This document shows positions 1-10,830 of a DNA stretch of 64,000 nucleotides, piece by piece. The position numbers and the translations under genes are program-made. Numbering within the stretch: the stretch's first letter is position 1; every line of letters starts with the position of its first letter. Under the pieces are notes generated by a model. The model searched no databases and was not told the DNA's origin. It saw nothing but the letters and a program-made list of their open reading frames with translations. This DNA comes from Lepus europaeus (Eukaryota; Chordata; Mammalia; Lagomorpha; Leporidae): contig NC_084834.1 in the NCBI RefSeq assembly GCF_033115175.1, forward strand, positions 122,880,275 to 122,944,274, in the 5' to 3' direction.

Positions 1-379
1 AAAGCCCAAGGCAAGAAACCTAACCTAAGCCCAAGGCACCCACAGCTGTTTGGTTGTGAGAGTGAGTCTGGGCAGCCCCATAAAGTGGCCGTATGATTCA
101 GGTCGGGGTAGAGCTGGAAGCCTAAGGCGTGGAATGAGAAGGCATCCCTTCCGCTCAAACAACCCTGGCTGTGAGGACCCCACGCTTTGACAAGGGAGGG
201 GACCCCCGGGGGCACCCCACGATACAGGAGCTGCCTTGGGGAGTAAGGCGCTCTGTGGCAGGGGCGCTCACCTGCCTAATGCAGCCCCAGCTCCCTGGCC
301 CTTGCATAGCCCAAGGCCACTGCTCTAAGGACACTCACCAGAAGGCCAATGAAAGACAGCAAATGGGAGTTTCTTGAGA
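1..379. other. Unassigned sequence
   Basis: I recognise no repeat, exon or RNA gene here. The small open frames show no motif and no splice context. Confidence 0.5.
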
Positions 380-690
380 GATCTTTATTTATTTATTTTA
401 TTTGAAAGGCAGAGTTAGAGAGAGAGAGAGAGCGAGAGAGGTTTTCCATCCACTGGTTCACTCCCCCAGGTGGCTGCAACAGCTGGAACTGAAGTCAGGA
501 GCCAGGAGCTTCTTCCAGGTCTCCCACACGGGTGCAGGGGCCCAAGGACTTGGGCCTTCTTCTACTGCTTTCCCAGGCCACAGCAGAGAGCTGGATCAGA
601 AGAGGAGCAGCTGGGACTTGAACCGGCAACTGTAGGGGATGCCGGCACTGCAGGCAGCAGCTTTACCTGCTACGCCACAGCGCCGACCCC
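380..690 (-). repeat. CSINE, near full length, reverse
   Basis: The copy reads from the complement of the A-rich tail (TTTATTTATTT) through the GA-rich tract (complement of the CT tail) to the complement of the tRNA-like head, ending CAGCGCCGACCCC. This is the major lagomorph C-repeat type. Small open frames across it are artefacts of the repeat. Confidence 0.92.
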
Positions 691-1519
691 AGGCAAATCT
701 TTAGTCTTGGTGCAACTGGTACTGCCTCTCTCTCGGAAGAGGAGGAGCCAGCGATGGATGGGCACTGGGAAGGGCCAGTAGCTGAGCTGAGGAGGGGACC
801 TGAGAAGGGAGGATGAAGTGGGAGGTGGCTGTGGGCGGGCGGGGCGGGGGCAGGTTGACACCCAGGGGTGCTCGCTGTGACCGCCAGGCAGTCAGGACCC
901 GCTGGAGATGAGCAATCCAGGATGTAAGGACTGCACCAAGCCCAGCCAGCTTGGCCGGGGCTCTCTCCGGGCCCACCCCTGCCCGCATCCAGCTGCAGAC
1001 TAGGCCGCGTTCTGCCAGGAAAGCACAAGGGAGAGAGAGATCGAGAGGCGGAGGTCTTTCTTCCCAAGCTAGGTGTGGACTGTGGCATGGACGACTGTGG
1101 CCACCAAGCTGGGGACAGAGGGACGCGCGGGAGGAGGCAGGCGGGGGCAGTGAACTTCACAGGTTTTCTTCCCCTTCGGGCTGAAAGCCGGTTTGGGTTG
1201 AGCTCCTAGAGTCAGGGAGCGGGGCGGGTGGAGGGTGCGGGCCAGGTGGGGGAGGTTAGAAGTGGAGGTGAGCAAAGCGGTACAGGGTACAGCCCATGTC
1301 GTGATAACGACGGCCGTGTCCAGAGGAGACCGTTGGGACCAAAGCCTCACTCCCCTCCTGGGAGACGACCAGACCTAAGTCCTGAGCTCCCAAAGGGCCA
1401 TCCTTCCACTTCCCCCGATAGACCTGTCGGAGCCATTAATTGGGTGAACGTCCCATGGAGCCGACACCACCCCCCACCTGAGCATCATGCCTGCTCCCTC
1501 CCTCCCGAGGGGGTTTGGG
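691..1519. other. Unassigned GC-rich sequence
   Basis: Unique-looking, GC-rich sequence. Open frames exist on both strands, but none resembles a known protein and no splice signals frame them. Confidence 0.45.
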
Positions 1520-1790
1520 TACAGGGTTGAGTTGAAATCCAGTCCCCAGGAGGTCTTTAGAAGGTGGGACCCTGACTGCAGGGTTTGGATTAAGGAAGAC
1601 CATCAGCGTGGAGCCCCTTGGGTTGAACCCCAGGGGCTTGGTAAGAAGAGAGAGCAGAGGACACACAGCACGTGCCCGCTGTCTCTCCTAGTCCTGTGCC
1701 ACCTCGGGACTCTGCCAATGGAAAAGTCATCACCAGGTGCAGACCCTGGGGCCTCCAGAACCCGGAGCTGAAACAAACGTGCTCCCCTGA
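1520..1790 (+). repeat. Possible MaLR-type LTR relic
   Basis: The order of weak matches fits an ancient MaLR LTR read forward: GTTGAAATCCAGTCCCCAG, a GGTCTTTAGAAGGTGGGACC block, an AGAAGAGAGAG and ACACACAG stretch, then GCCTCCAGAACCC near the end. Divergence is high, so the family and exact ends are uncertain. Confidence 0.45.
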
Positions 1791-2247
1791 TGGAATTGTG
1801 CTCCTGCCAGCAGGAAGCAAGCCACAGCGCCGCCCCACCCCGCCTAGCAAGCTCAAGCCAAGCCAGCATCAGAGCAGCCTCAGCCACAGACAGACAGTGA
1901 AACAGAGAGCCCACGAGGCAGCACCTGCGGGAGGGGACCAGGTGAGGGCCTGGGGAGCAGGAGCAGGTGAAGGGAGTGGAGCCAGGCTCCCCTGGAGGAG
2001 AAGCCCTCTCCTTTGCTTAGCCTGGGGCAAGCCCCAGTGCGAGTTGTGAGGCAAAGGGCTGCGCACCCTGCAGGACCCCATGTTGACAGAGTTGGGGTTT
2101 CATGGGGCAAGGCTGTGGCAGAGCCCCCGTGAGGCCTCAAGGAAAGGCCTCAGGTCACCTGTGGCCTTTGCAGCTCCCCGGTGTTATTGGGGTCCTAGCT
2201 CGGTTCCTTGCCGACCACCCCACCTGTGGCTGCCAATCCAGTGCTTC
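1791..2247. other. Unassigned sequence
   Basis: GC-rich unique sequence with no recognised feature. The 125-residue open frame over part of it is Ser/Pro-rich with no motif and is not called. Confidence 0.45.
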
Positions 2248-2500
2248 CTATTTTAATGTTTGTATCAGACAGAGAGACCAGGCCAGCCAGAGAACCCCAT
2301 CTACTGCTTCACTCCCCAAATGCCTACAGCAGCCAGAAACCAGGAGCCGGGGCAGGGCCTCTACTCCTTGAGCCATCACCTGCTGCCTCCCAAGGTGTGT
2401 GTTAGCAGGAAGCCATGGTCCGAGGGGGGAGCCGGGACTTGAACCCAGATGCTACTGTGTAGGCTGCGAGCATCCCAGGCAGAGTCTTAACAGCCACTCC
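2248..2500 (-). repeat. Old divergent CSINE, reverse
   Basis: An older C-repeat variant: CACTCCCCAAATGCCTACAG, AACCAGGAGCC, GTGTGTTAGCAGGAAGCC and GACTTGAACCCAGATGC in the expected order, ending at TCTTAACAGCCACTCC. It lacks the CT/GA tail of younger copies. Confidence 0.8.
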
Positions 2501-2512
2501 TAACTGTGTTGT

Positions 2513-2745
2513 TTGTGGCGAGTTGTTCAATCTTTCCCAGACTCAGTTTCTCCTCTGAAGAACGAATGGATTGCAACATCTGCGTCATGACACCGCAGAG
2601 CAGGTGTGCTGAGACACAACCAGGCAGACCCCACTGTGACGACAGGCCTTGTCCAGGACGGGTACAAGCCTGGACTGTAGTAGGAGCTCCATACATATTT
2701 GTTGAGCCAGTTGTTAAAGTTCTCATCCTTATTGTTGCCACAAAG
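2513..2745 (+). repeat. MIR element
   Basis: The MIR core is visible as GACTCAGTTTCTCCTCTG followed by the ATGG block. The 3' part is recognisable as GTAGTAGGAGCTCCATACAT and ATTTGTTGAG. This is the ancient mammal-wide tRNA-derived SINE in its sense direction. The overlapping 222-residue open frames on both strands are coincidental. Confidence 0.75.
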
Positions 2746-3760
2746 TACCTGCACGCCCCAGCGGGCACCGCCGGGTTTAGATGGCTTCTTGGAAGAGCCT
2801 GGTTGGCTGGGCCCCTCTTCCTTGATGGACAGCAGCCCAGTGCCCCAGTGGGAAGGGCAGCCCATGGAAGGGCCAGCCCACGATGGCCTCGAAGAGCCCC
2901 AGGGCCGCCCCAAGTGCTGCCGCCACCGCCAGACCAGACGCTGCGAATGGCTTTGGTTCGTCTGCCAGATTTTCCTGCTCGCGCTCCTCGGGGAAGAACA
3001 GGCAGACGGGACTGGGTCCTTAGGAAGCAAACACACTGCACGGGCTGCGTGCCTGGGACGGGGCGCAGGAGACGTCGCTCCGGGGGCCGGTGCTGGGGGC
3101 TCTCACATGTTCGTCTCTCTGCACCCCTGGCTGCCTCCGCCGGTGCAGCCTGCACTTCCTTCCCTTCCTCATAGGGAGCGTGGCCAGGAAGCCGCAGTCG
3201 TCAAAACAAGCCGGTGATAGGAAAACCATGTGACAACCTGGCGGGCCTCGCTCCAGCCTAATGGGTCTCCCAGACGTCCCTGAGCCCCAGAGCCCGGCCC
3301 CTTGTGAGGTCTGGATGGCCGCTCCCTCCTTCCCAGGCTACCTTCAGAGGAGAGACAGAGCGTCACGGGTACTTTGGGGGTGAGCACGCACGGAACGCCT
3401 GGCCCCCGCACTCACAGAGGGGACAGGCCGCTCACGACCAGCCAGGGTTCACATGCAGCAGTTTGCCTCTAGACTTGGCTTTCAGAAAAGGATGCTTCCC
3501 ATCCAAAGAGGAATTGAGACAGAACTTCTCCTCCACGACCTCCCCGAGTTTTTGCATAACACACCCGACTTCCACCGTCATCTGCTGCTTTCCAGGCGCA
3601 TGGGCAGGAAGCTGCATCCGATGTGTGGTATAGCCGGGCCGGGGAGGCAGGCCCTGTGACGTGGGATGCTGGTGCCCCAAGCTGTGGTTCACCCCCTGCA
3701 CCACACCCCCTGCCCCACGTGCGTTGCTTCTGCAGGCAGAGCAGGGCGGGATAGATACAG
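2746..3760. other. Unassigned sequence, locally CpG-rich
   Basis: Unique GC-rich sequence with moderate CpG density near 2930-3100. No promoter motif cluster, exon or repeat could be supported. Confidence 0.45.
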
Positions 3761-4119
3761 CAGTCCTCCCTGGCCTCGGGATGTGTTTCAAGAGCCCTAG
3801 TGGATGCCGGAAACTGGAACAGTACCGAGCCCTACACACACTACCTGCGCTCCTGTACAAAAGGGGGCACTCAAAGGAGTTCATGGAGAATGCATATCAT
3901 GAACAAACTACGCGCAGATTCCAAAACTGTCTGTGCCGAAGGAAACCAGTCGCTAAATTCCGTTTCCCACCGATCTTTTCGGAGCACCCTCAAAATAATT
4001 CACTGTGTTGCTCAGAACCTGTGACTTGTTCACTGCTGGAGTTTCCCATTTCGTATTTTCTGAGGATGGCTGACTACAGAAGGTGAAACCCTGGGTGATG
4101 TTCTAAAGTAGGAGTCACT
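3761..4119. mobile_element. Tigger/pogo-type DNA transposon relic, split
   Basis: The left end CAGTCCTCCCTGGCCTCGGG and the block CAAGAGCCCTAGTGGATGCC are typical of short Tigger-type elements. The right arm resumes at about 3993 with TATTTTCTGAGGATGGCTGAC and ends near AGTAGGAGTCACT. The middle is occupied by the miniature element at 3859-3992. No transposase remains. Confidence 0.7.
3859..3992 (+). mobile_element. Miniature mariner-like element (copy A)
   Basis: The copy runs from AAGGGGGCACTCAAAGGAGT through TTCATGGAGAATGCATATCA to GATCTTTTCGGAGCACCCTC. These ends are inverted repeats of the kind seen in five other copies in this window. It has no coding capacity. It lies inside the Tigger relic, so it is the younger insertion. 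Confidence 0.7.
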
Positions 4120-4130
4120 TGTGTCTACGG

Positions 4131-4210
4131 CTGTCTCTACCCCCAGGTGTACCTGCTGGAAGCTACGAACACACTGCTATCTCTAGAGCATACTTTAAAA
4201 TAAACGGGCA
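4131..4210. other. Short unassigned spacer
   Basis: No recognised feature. Confidence 0.4.
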
Positions 4211-4855
4211 TGGGGCCCGCATTGTGGCCCAGTAGTTTCATCTACCTTTTGAGATTCCAGAATCCTCTAAGGGAGTGCCAGTTTGAGTCCCAGGTGCTTT
4301 GCTTATTTTTAAAAATTATTTATTTATTTATTTGAAAGGTAGAGTTACAGAAAGGAGAGACAGAGAGATCCTCCATCTGCTGGCTCACTTCCCAAATGGC
4401 TGGGGTGGTCAGAGGTGTGCCAACCTGAAGCCAGGAGCTCCATCCTGGTCTCCCACGTGGGTGCAGGGGCCCCCGGGGCCTGGGTCATCTTCCACTGCCC
4501 TTCCAGAGGCACCAACAGGGAACAGGATCAGAAGTGGAGCAGCCGGGACTCACACCGGCGCCCATGTGGGATGTCAGCGTGCTGGTCGCGGGCAACCTGC
4601 TGTGCCCCAGCGCCGGCCCCTGCTCTGCTTCCGACTCAGATCCCGCTCATGCTCCTGGGAGGCGGCAGACAATGGCCCATCTGCTCGGGGCCCTTCCGCC
4701 CAGGTGGGAGACGCTGATGGAGCTCCTGGCTCCTGGCCTCAGCCTGACTCCGCCTGAGCCACGTGGCCATCCGAGAAGCGAACCAGCTGGAAGATCTGTC
4801 TCTCTCCTGTCACTCTGCCTTCCAAACACACAAGTAACTCCTTTAAAACAACAAA
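4211..4855 (+). repeat. CSINE, forward, split by a second SINE
   Basis: The head (GGGGCCCGCATTGTGGC) occupies 4211-4304. The body and CT tail resume at 4621-4855 and end CTTCCAAACACACAAGTAAC. The 4305-4620 interval is a reverse CSINE. The two halves join into one colinear element if the insert is removed. Confidence 0.85.
4305..4620 (-). repeat. CSINE, reverse, inserted in another CSINE
   Basis: A full reverse copy from TTATTTATTTATTTGAAAGG to CCCCAGCGCCGGCCCC. Flanking 10-mers TGCTTTGCTT (4295-4304) and TGCTCTGCTT (4621-4630) match at 9 of 10 positions and look like the target-site duplication. This copy is therefore younger than its host. Confidence 0.9.
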
Positions 4856-4861
4856 CAAGCA

Positions 4862-5475
4862 GGCCGCTATGGCGGCTTCCGGAAGCGAAGGGCTCGCGGG
4901 CTTGGAGGGACACAGCCCGCCCTGGTCTACACGTCCGGCTGGAGGCGCTGGCGGGGTCAGAGCAGCCTGGCGCTCTCTGGCTGCGGTTGCGGCGGAGCGA
5001 AGCGCGTGTCCAGCGAAAGGCCGCGGGCTCACAGCCTCCGAGGGCCGCCGCCATGCGCAGCCCGGAGACCGCCCTTCCCACCCGCAGGGCGCCTGCCGTG
5101 GACCTCAACCCCGCAGAACCCGAGATGGGGGCGATGGGGGCGATGGGGGCGATGGGGTCGACAGGGGCGGGGTGTGTGGGCCAGGAAGCCAGGGGAACCA
5201 GGGAAGGTGTGGACTCCGAGAGCCCGGGCCTCAGCAGACCACAGACACGTGGTTGCCGGAAGTGACCGCCTGGGCGTCCCCCTTAGTCCCGCCCTCCAGG
5301 CCGCTCTGGGCCTCCCATTGGCTGAGCCCAGCAGGAAGCACTTGGCCGGGGAGCATGGCGGGAAGGGCTGGAGGAAGAAGCCACAGCATTCGCTGGGCCA
5401 GGGGAGGAAGTGGACGCGGTGGGAGGGTCCGACGCGGGGCTCAGCCAATGGGACCTGACCGAGAGCTGTCAGCGC
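4862..5475. promoter_or_regulatory. CpG-rich candidate promoter with paired CCAAT boxes
   Basis: CpG is dense compared with the flanks. Visible motifs are a 12-bp ETS-like palindrome GCTTCCGGAAGC (4875-4886), an NRF1-like CATGCGCA (5052-5059), an ETS/GABP-type CCGGAAGTGA (5256-5265), and two CCAAT boxes in opposite orientation (5314-5329 and 5437-5452) set in an exact 16-bp inverted repeat. There is no TATA box. This combination is typical of housekeeping-type, often bidirectional promoters. No linked exon was identified, so activity is inferred only. Confidence 0.5.
5118..5160 (+). repeat. Short 9-bp tandem repeat
   Basis: About four copies of a GGGGCGATG-type unit inside the CpG island. 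Translated, it gives repeated Met-Gly-Ala, which is not evidence of a protein. Confidence 0.8.
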
Positions 5476-7112
5476 ATCCTCAGGCTGACACCGGGTGTCA
5501 CGTACGATGTGTCAGGGATCCGCTAAGCGTTCACTCTCCGGACGGCTCTGATGCACACTGCTGTCTTCCCCGGCCTTGTGATTGCTGTGTGAGTGCGTGT
5601 GCGCGCCGCCCCTCTCCTGCCTGCTCTGGTGTCGTTCACAGCAGCGTAGCAGCCAGTGTCCGAGGTGGCCGCGATGATCGCCACCCCCCGACATTGCACA
5701 GGACCGGCCCGGGTGTCCAGGAAACCTCCATGGGGCCACTCGGCTCTCTCGGCCGGGTCGTGAGGCACTCCCGGGGAGGCTGGGGCTGCCCCCACAGCCA
5801 GCCCGTCTGCCAGCCGAGTGGGCGGCTTCGGGTGACAGCAATTCCAGCGCACGGTGACTGCAGTCTCCCAGGAGACGCGACATCAGCGGCACCCCACCAG
5901 GGGCTTTGGACTCCCCTCGGGACACAGAGTGGCGGAGTGTGAATGCTGGCTCTCCTAGCAGCTAAAGGTGGGGGTAATTTGCTTTGCAGGAATGAAGAAA
6001 GAAAAGCAGGTTTGTCATTTGGTCGGCGGGGACATGCGCGACCTGACACTTCCTGCTTGGAACTTGGGCAAGCTGTGCTTTCTGCTGGATGTGCCTGCCG
6101 CCCTCTTTCCCAGCTGCCCCACTGAAGAGTCCCGCGGGGCTCTCTGGGAGATGTGTGGGAATGTGCGTAACAGGACCTGTCTCACAGGAAGGCGGGAGGA
6201 GGAAGCGTGAGGGTTCCAGAAGCAGTCTGGGTAATGGAATTCAAGGTAAGTATATTCCGGTGAAAAGGAAAACTGAGAGCCGTCCATGGTTCTTTCATCA
6301 TACGGCAGTTTTTTGAGGATCTTTTGTTATAGATTTCAAAACGTTTTGCACCAGAGCAAGCTTAATGGTTTGAAGTTACCATGTACATTAATCTACAGCA
6401 AACACTCAGAGCAGAAATTGGCATATGGAAAACAGGACTAAGAGTCTGTTATTTCTGAAAGCACAGAACGTTGACCAGAAACCAAGCCCAGGGAGAGAAC
6501 CAGGTCAGGACTAGCCAATAGTGCAGCCGCTCCCAGAGCTGAGCCCCACCTGCCCTGTGCGGTCCCACGTCTCCCGCCCTCTCATGGCTCCTGGTGGTGG
6601 CTATAGCACAAGACACCCCTGGCACTGTGCCAAAAGTGACCTTTAGCATGAGCCACGTCACTCACAGACTGCTTTGGCAGGGTTACAACCGAGAAAGGGG
6701 GGGCTTTCCCCTTGCCCATGGCCATCCCCCCTCTATCACACCTTCTGATCTCTGCCCCCACGAGCAAGAACAGCCTCACCTGGGTGCTCCCACCTCTCCC
6801 CTTTCCTCATCTCAAATCACACCTGGACACAGACGAATGGTCTTTTTCTTGCTTAACCCATCACTGTACCGTGACAGGGGCAGCGAGATCGTGGGAGGCC
6901 AGTCGTCCGAAGAGACGCTGACAGGTGACTTTGGACAAACAAGCAGTCACCTGGGAGAGGCAAGAGTTGACCGTGGGCTCAGAAATTTCCTTAATAGGCA
7001 GGAGAAAATGGTGAGGGAGTGGGCGCCTTGTGGACTACAGAGCCAGGAATCCAGGGTCCCAGCCTGATCAACAAAATGTGGATTTGGGCAATCTCAGGCT
7101 ATACAAGCATGA
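5476..7112. other. Unassigned sequence
   Basis: No repeat is recognised with confidence. An acceptor-like TTTGCTTTGCAG ends at 5989 and a strong donor-like AAG|GTAAGTAT lies at 6244. They could frame a 254-base exon, but no frame gives a recognisable peptide, so no exon is called. Confidence 0.4.
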
Positions 7113-8035
7113 GACGTCACAGTCTCTCAGCACAATTTCTGAGCACCTACTACGTGCTAAGTGTTGTTCTAGCCACAGAGGGCACAGCAGTGCACAAAGC
7201 AGGACTGCCCTTGTGGACTGACACGTTAGGGAGGGAGATGGCCAGAGTTAAATGCGCGGTGTGTTAAGTGAATGTGAACAAGGAAATAGTTACAGAAGGG
7301 TCTCGGGTCGGGGACTGTAGGAACAGAACCTGAGACGGGGGTTGTGTGCAGGGAAGGCTTTTAGTTTTGTGTTTCAGGGAGAGGAGAAAGCAAAGCGTGA
7401 GTGGGGAAAGGTGAAGTCAGGTGCCGTCCCAGGTCTGACCTCAGATCCAGACAGGTGCAGGGCCGGGCACTACGGCAAAAGCACTGGGCCGGAGGAGGAG
7501 AAGAGGAGGATTGCAGAGTGGTGGGGAGGGTGAAAGTCACAGGGACACAGATCAGAGCCAGGACCGTGGCCTTCTTCTGAGAGGACAGCCAGGAGGTCCG
7601 GAGCAGGGATCTCACCTTGGCACAGGCACAGGAGGTCTAGTGTGGCCGCTAGGTGGAGAGGAGGCCACGGAGCCCAGGGTCACCGTGGCGGCTGGTGAGG
7701 AGGCTACTGCAGTGGTCCCAGCGGGAGAAGAGAGGACTCGGGCCAGGGTGGTGGCAGTGACGTGGTGACAGGTGGCTCAAGTCTGGAAATACTCTGAAAG
7801 TTGGGCTAGTAGGACTTAGTGTCAGGGCTGTCAGAGAAGAGAGCAGTCAAGGGTAGCTTGAGATGGGGAAGCCGGGGAGGCTCAGAAGTCCAGTCCCAGA
7901 CCCGCTGGGTTTGGGGTGTCTGCTGGATCCAGCTGGGGGTGCCATGCAGGCACTCCGATGGAAATATGGGAATGACCAATGAAAAGATGTCACTGGAAGA
8001 TCTGACCTCATACAGGAGTGATTAGAGATACGAGA
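7113..8035 (-). repeat. L2 (LINE-2) 3' region relic
   Basis: The left part reads TGAGCACCTACTACGTGCTAAG then GTTCTAGCCACAG, the complement of the L2 3' end. About 600 bases on, GAGGCTACTGCAGTGGTCCC and CCAGGGTGGTGGCAGTGACG match L2 blocks in the expected order. Gaps between matches are large. Open frames inside are not genes. Confidence 0.6.
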
Positions 8036-8388
8036 GAGAGAGGGAGCCGACAGTGTCGTGAAGCACGCCGGGCTCGGGCCACCCCACCAGCCACGGCGGC
8101 ATCTTTCCCATGGCCCAAGCCACATCCACCTTCCCATCTGAGAGCACGCATGGGTGTCACCCTTGGAGCGTCCGATTATCTTTCAGAATCATAAATCCAG
8201 GGGTATTCGTGCTTAAACGATACAGACGTCAAAACCCAACATGGTTCGGAAAGAAAAAGCGTGGGCTGCGAGGCGAGGATGGGCCTTTGATGGAGTCTCA
8301 GCCCTGCGAGCGCTCGGTTCACGCACACCCCTCCCGCGCCTTTCCAAAGGGATCCTGTGTGCAAGAATCAGGCCTCCAGCTTTGTTTT
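8036..8388. other. Unassigned sequence
   Basis: Nothing recognised apart from a short GAGA run at 8033-8042. Confidence 0.4.
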
Positions 8389-8700
8389 TTAATGATGTAT
8401 TTATTTATTTGAAAGGTAGAGTTACAGAGAGGCAGAGGCAGAGAGAGAGAGAGAGAGAGAAGTTTTCCATCCACTGGCTCACCCCTCCTCCCACAATATA
8501 CTGATCCAAAGCCAGGAGCTTCTTCCGGGTCTCCCACACAGGTGCAGGGACCCAAGATCTTGGGCCATTTTCTACAGCTTTCCCAGGCCATAGCAGAGAG
8601 CCGGATTGGAAGTGGAGCAGCCAGGACTTGAACTGGCACCCATATGGGATGTTGGTACCGCAGGTGGCAGCTTTACCTGCTATGCCACAGTGCCAGCCCC
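8389..8700 (-). repeat. CSINE, full length, reverse
   Basis: Starts with TGTATTTATTTATTTGAAAG, has a GA run at 8440-8460, and ends CACAGTGCCAGCCCC. Confidence 0.93.
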
Positions 8701-10372
8701 TAGGTTTCTAGCTTTTTAGCAGTGCACCTGTTGTTCAAGGTGCACCTGTCTCAGGTTTAAATATTCAAAGGCCTTCTATTTAAACATTCAAATAGACAGC
8801 TCAAACTCAGGACTGTCAGTTGCTGAGTGCCCCTCCACGGCCTCCCAGAAGCATAGTGGAGGGGAAGTGAAATTTTCTCGGCTCTGGGATCCTGACCCCC
8901 GCCAGCTCCGGTGACTCCAGCTGGTCGCATAGCCTCGTCCCACAAGGACACAGGAAGCAGGGCCTCTGCAGACCTGCCCGGATTTAGGAGCACCTCCTGC
9001 CTGGGCTCTGGTGGCAAATGCCCCAGCGCACGTGTAGCCTGCTGGCGCCTCAGTCTCCCTGTGAGTCCCATGGGCTGTTCCAAGGGCTACAGGAGGTGAG
9101 GTCCGTGAAGCACAGAGAACGACTGTCACCCAGGAGCTGTGCCCTGTGATGAGGCCCTGGCAGCTGCTACTGCTGTCAGCATGGCGCCACGCGGCTCCCT
9201 GACCTTGGCAGATGAAGCCACCTCTGAGAGTGGGGCATGTGTGGGAGACAGGACGGGGCCGGGCGAGGGGGTGTGCAGGCAGGGACGGTCTGCTCTCTGC
9301 CTCCGTTGCTCTCCTCCCGCCATGCACCCTGACATCCCGGGCTGTGCTGCCCACGTCTGCATTTTCAAGGAAAGTCTTGCAGTTCATCTACGGATGCCAG
9401 GACACAGGGTCCATAACACACAGCAGGGGAAGCTGCCCAGAAAGAGGCCCTGTGCTCACAGCCTCTGTAGGGTATTGCTCGTGGTGGGATTTCCCCTGCC
9501 GGTCACCATTGTGGCCAGGCTGCCTGCCCATTGCCAAGTGCAGAGGGAGTCGCTCCTGGGCCGCTCCCAGGAGGCATCAGGTGCCTGGGGCCAGGCCAAC
9601 ATGGGAATAGAGAAGGGCAGGGAGGAGGCAGAGGGAGAGCCCCGGGCTGAGGGCCAGGAGCAGACCTGGCGGAGGCTTGTGGCACCCCTGGTCCACTCAT
9701 CAGTTAGCCCCTGATGCAATGAGGAACTGCATTGAGTTGCTGGTCTCAGATCTCTGACCACGAAACCTTCAATAAACCAGAAATAAATCAATGATCATTC
9801 TGGTTCCTCATGCTTTCTTCATTGAGGTTTGCCTCGCCGTCTGACGTGGTGGCCAGGCCTCCAGCCTTTGCATTCACATCCCAGGCAGCATGAACCTGGG
9901 ACAGACAAAAGAGTAATTCATTCATACCCTTCATACCCTATAAAGAACCCACGCTGAAGTCACCAACGACCGAGCGCTCATGCTTGGTAGCACAGGAGGC
10001 CGTGCTGTGCGTGGAGATGCTGAGTGTGTGCGGGGGAAGCGGGGGCTATTTGGGGCGGCATAGCCTCTGCGCTGTTGTCTGGGACAATTCTGCTCCGGCC
10101 CCAAGCTTGCACGCTCACGGAACGTAAAGCACTGTTACTCAAACGTCCCCCACGGAGTGTCGGGGTGTGTCCTCCAGCCACGTCGTGCCGTGCCCTGCAG
10201 GAGAGGAATTCTGGTTGACAGAGCTCGTGTCCCACAGCTGCGTTTCCATGTATGCTCACCTTTCAGCGATCTTCAAAATCACTTAAGATTAATGGTCTGA
10301 GAAACCACCTGCGGCCTCCTGGAAGCCTGCCTGTGACCAGAAGCCCTCGCGGTGCTGTTGTCTGCCTGGGTT
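8701..10372. other. Unassigned sequence
   Basis: Unique sequence with no recognised repeat. A 191-residue open frame at 9139-9714 (+) has no domain, signal peptide or splice context that I can see. I do not call it. Confidence 0.45.
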
Positions 10373-10830
10373 CTTCATTCATTCAACAAATATTTGTTAC
10401 ACGCGTCACCTGCCTATGGCAGCACACAACTGCCACACTCCTCCTGGGTCCTGCAGCCCAGGGGAGGCTACAGAAAATCCACACGCGGGGCTGTCGGGGC
10501 AGGTGGGCAGGCCCCTGACCTCCAACCTAGGAGCTGAAGTTCCAGGAGACGTGATTCTGTCAAGTCCTAGATGAGAGGAAGAGAAAGAGGATCCTGGCCA
10601 CAGGGCAGAGCCCAGAGGGGAGGGGAAAGGCCTATGTGGAGGCAGCGGGAGCTGGGGAGAGGCGTGGGCAGCCGTGGGGAGACAGGGGCTGCATCCGTGG
10701 TGGCATTGAGAGAACCTGGTGGCTGGCTGATGAGGATGGTCGGCCTAGGACTCGGTATTGATGGAGGCTGGTGGCAGGTGCAGCGGGCAGGGGTCTATAG
10801 GGCCCCAGTGGGAGCTTGGAGCTTGCATTC
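10373..10830 (-). repeat. Probable L2 3' end relic
   Basis: Starts with CATTCAACAAATATTTGTT, the complement of the L2 3' terminus. Weak downstream agreement follows near GATGAGGATGGTCGGCCTAGG at 10729-10749. The right limit is a guess. Confidence 0.5.

Noticed and set aside
380-690. tRNA genes in the GC-rich SINE heads
   Set aside because: The heads derive from a tRNA promoter but lack a full cloverleaf, and they are followed by the SINE body and A-rich tail.
4534-5942. Overlapping + frames of 243 and 357 codons across the CpG island
   Set aside because: They begin in SINE sequence or extend through promoter motifs. Low stop density is expected in CpG-rich DNA.
5990-6243. Possible exon between TTTGCTTTGCAG and AAG|GTAAGTAT
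   Set aside because: The splice words are good, but no frame gives a coherent peptide and no neighbour exon was found.
9139-9714. 191-codon + frame in unique sequence
   Set aside because: No recognised domain, no splice signals, and other frames on both strands are equally open here.
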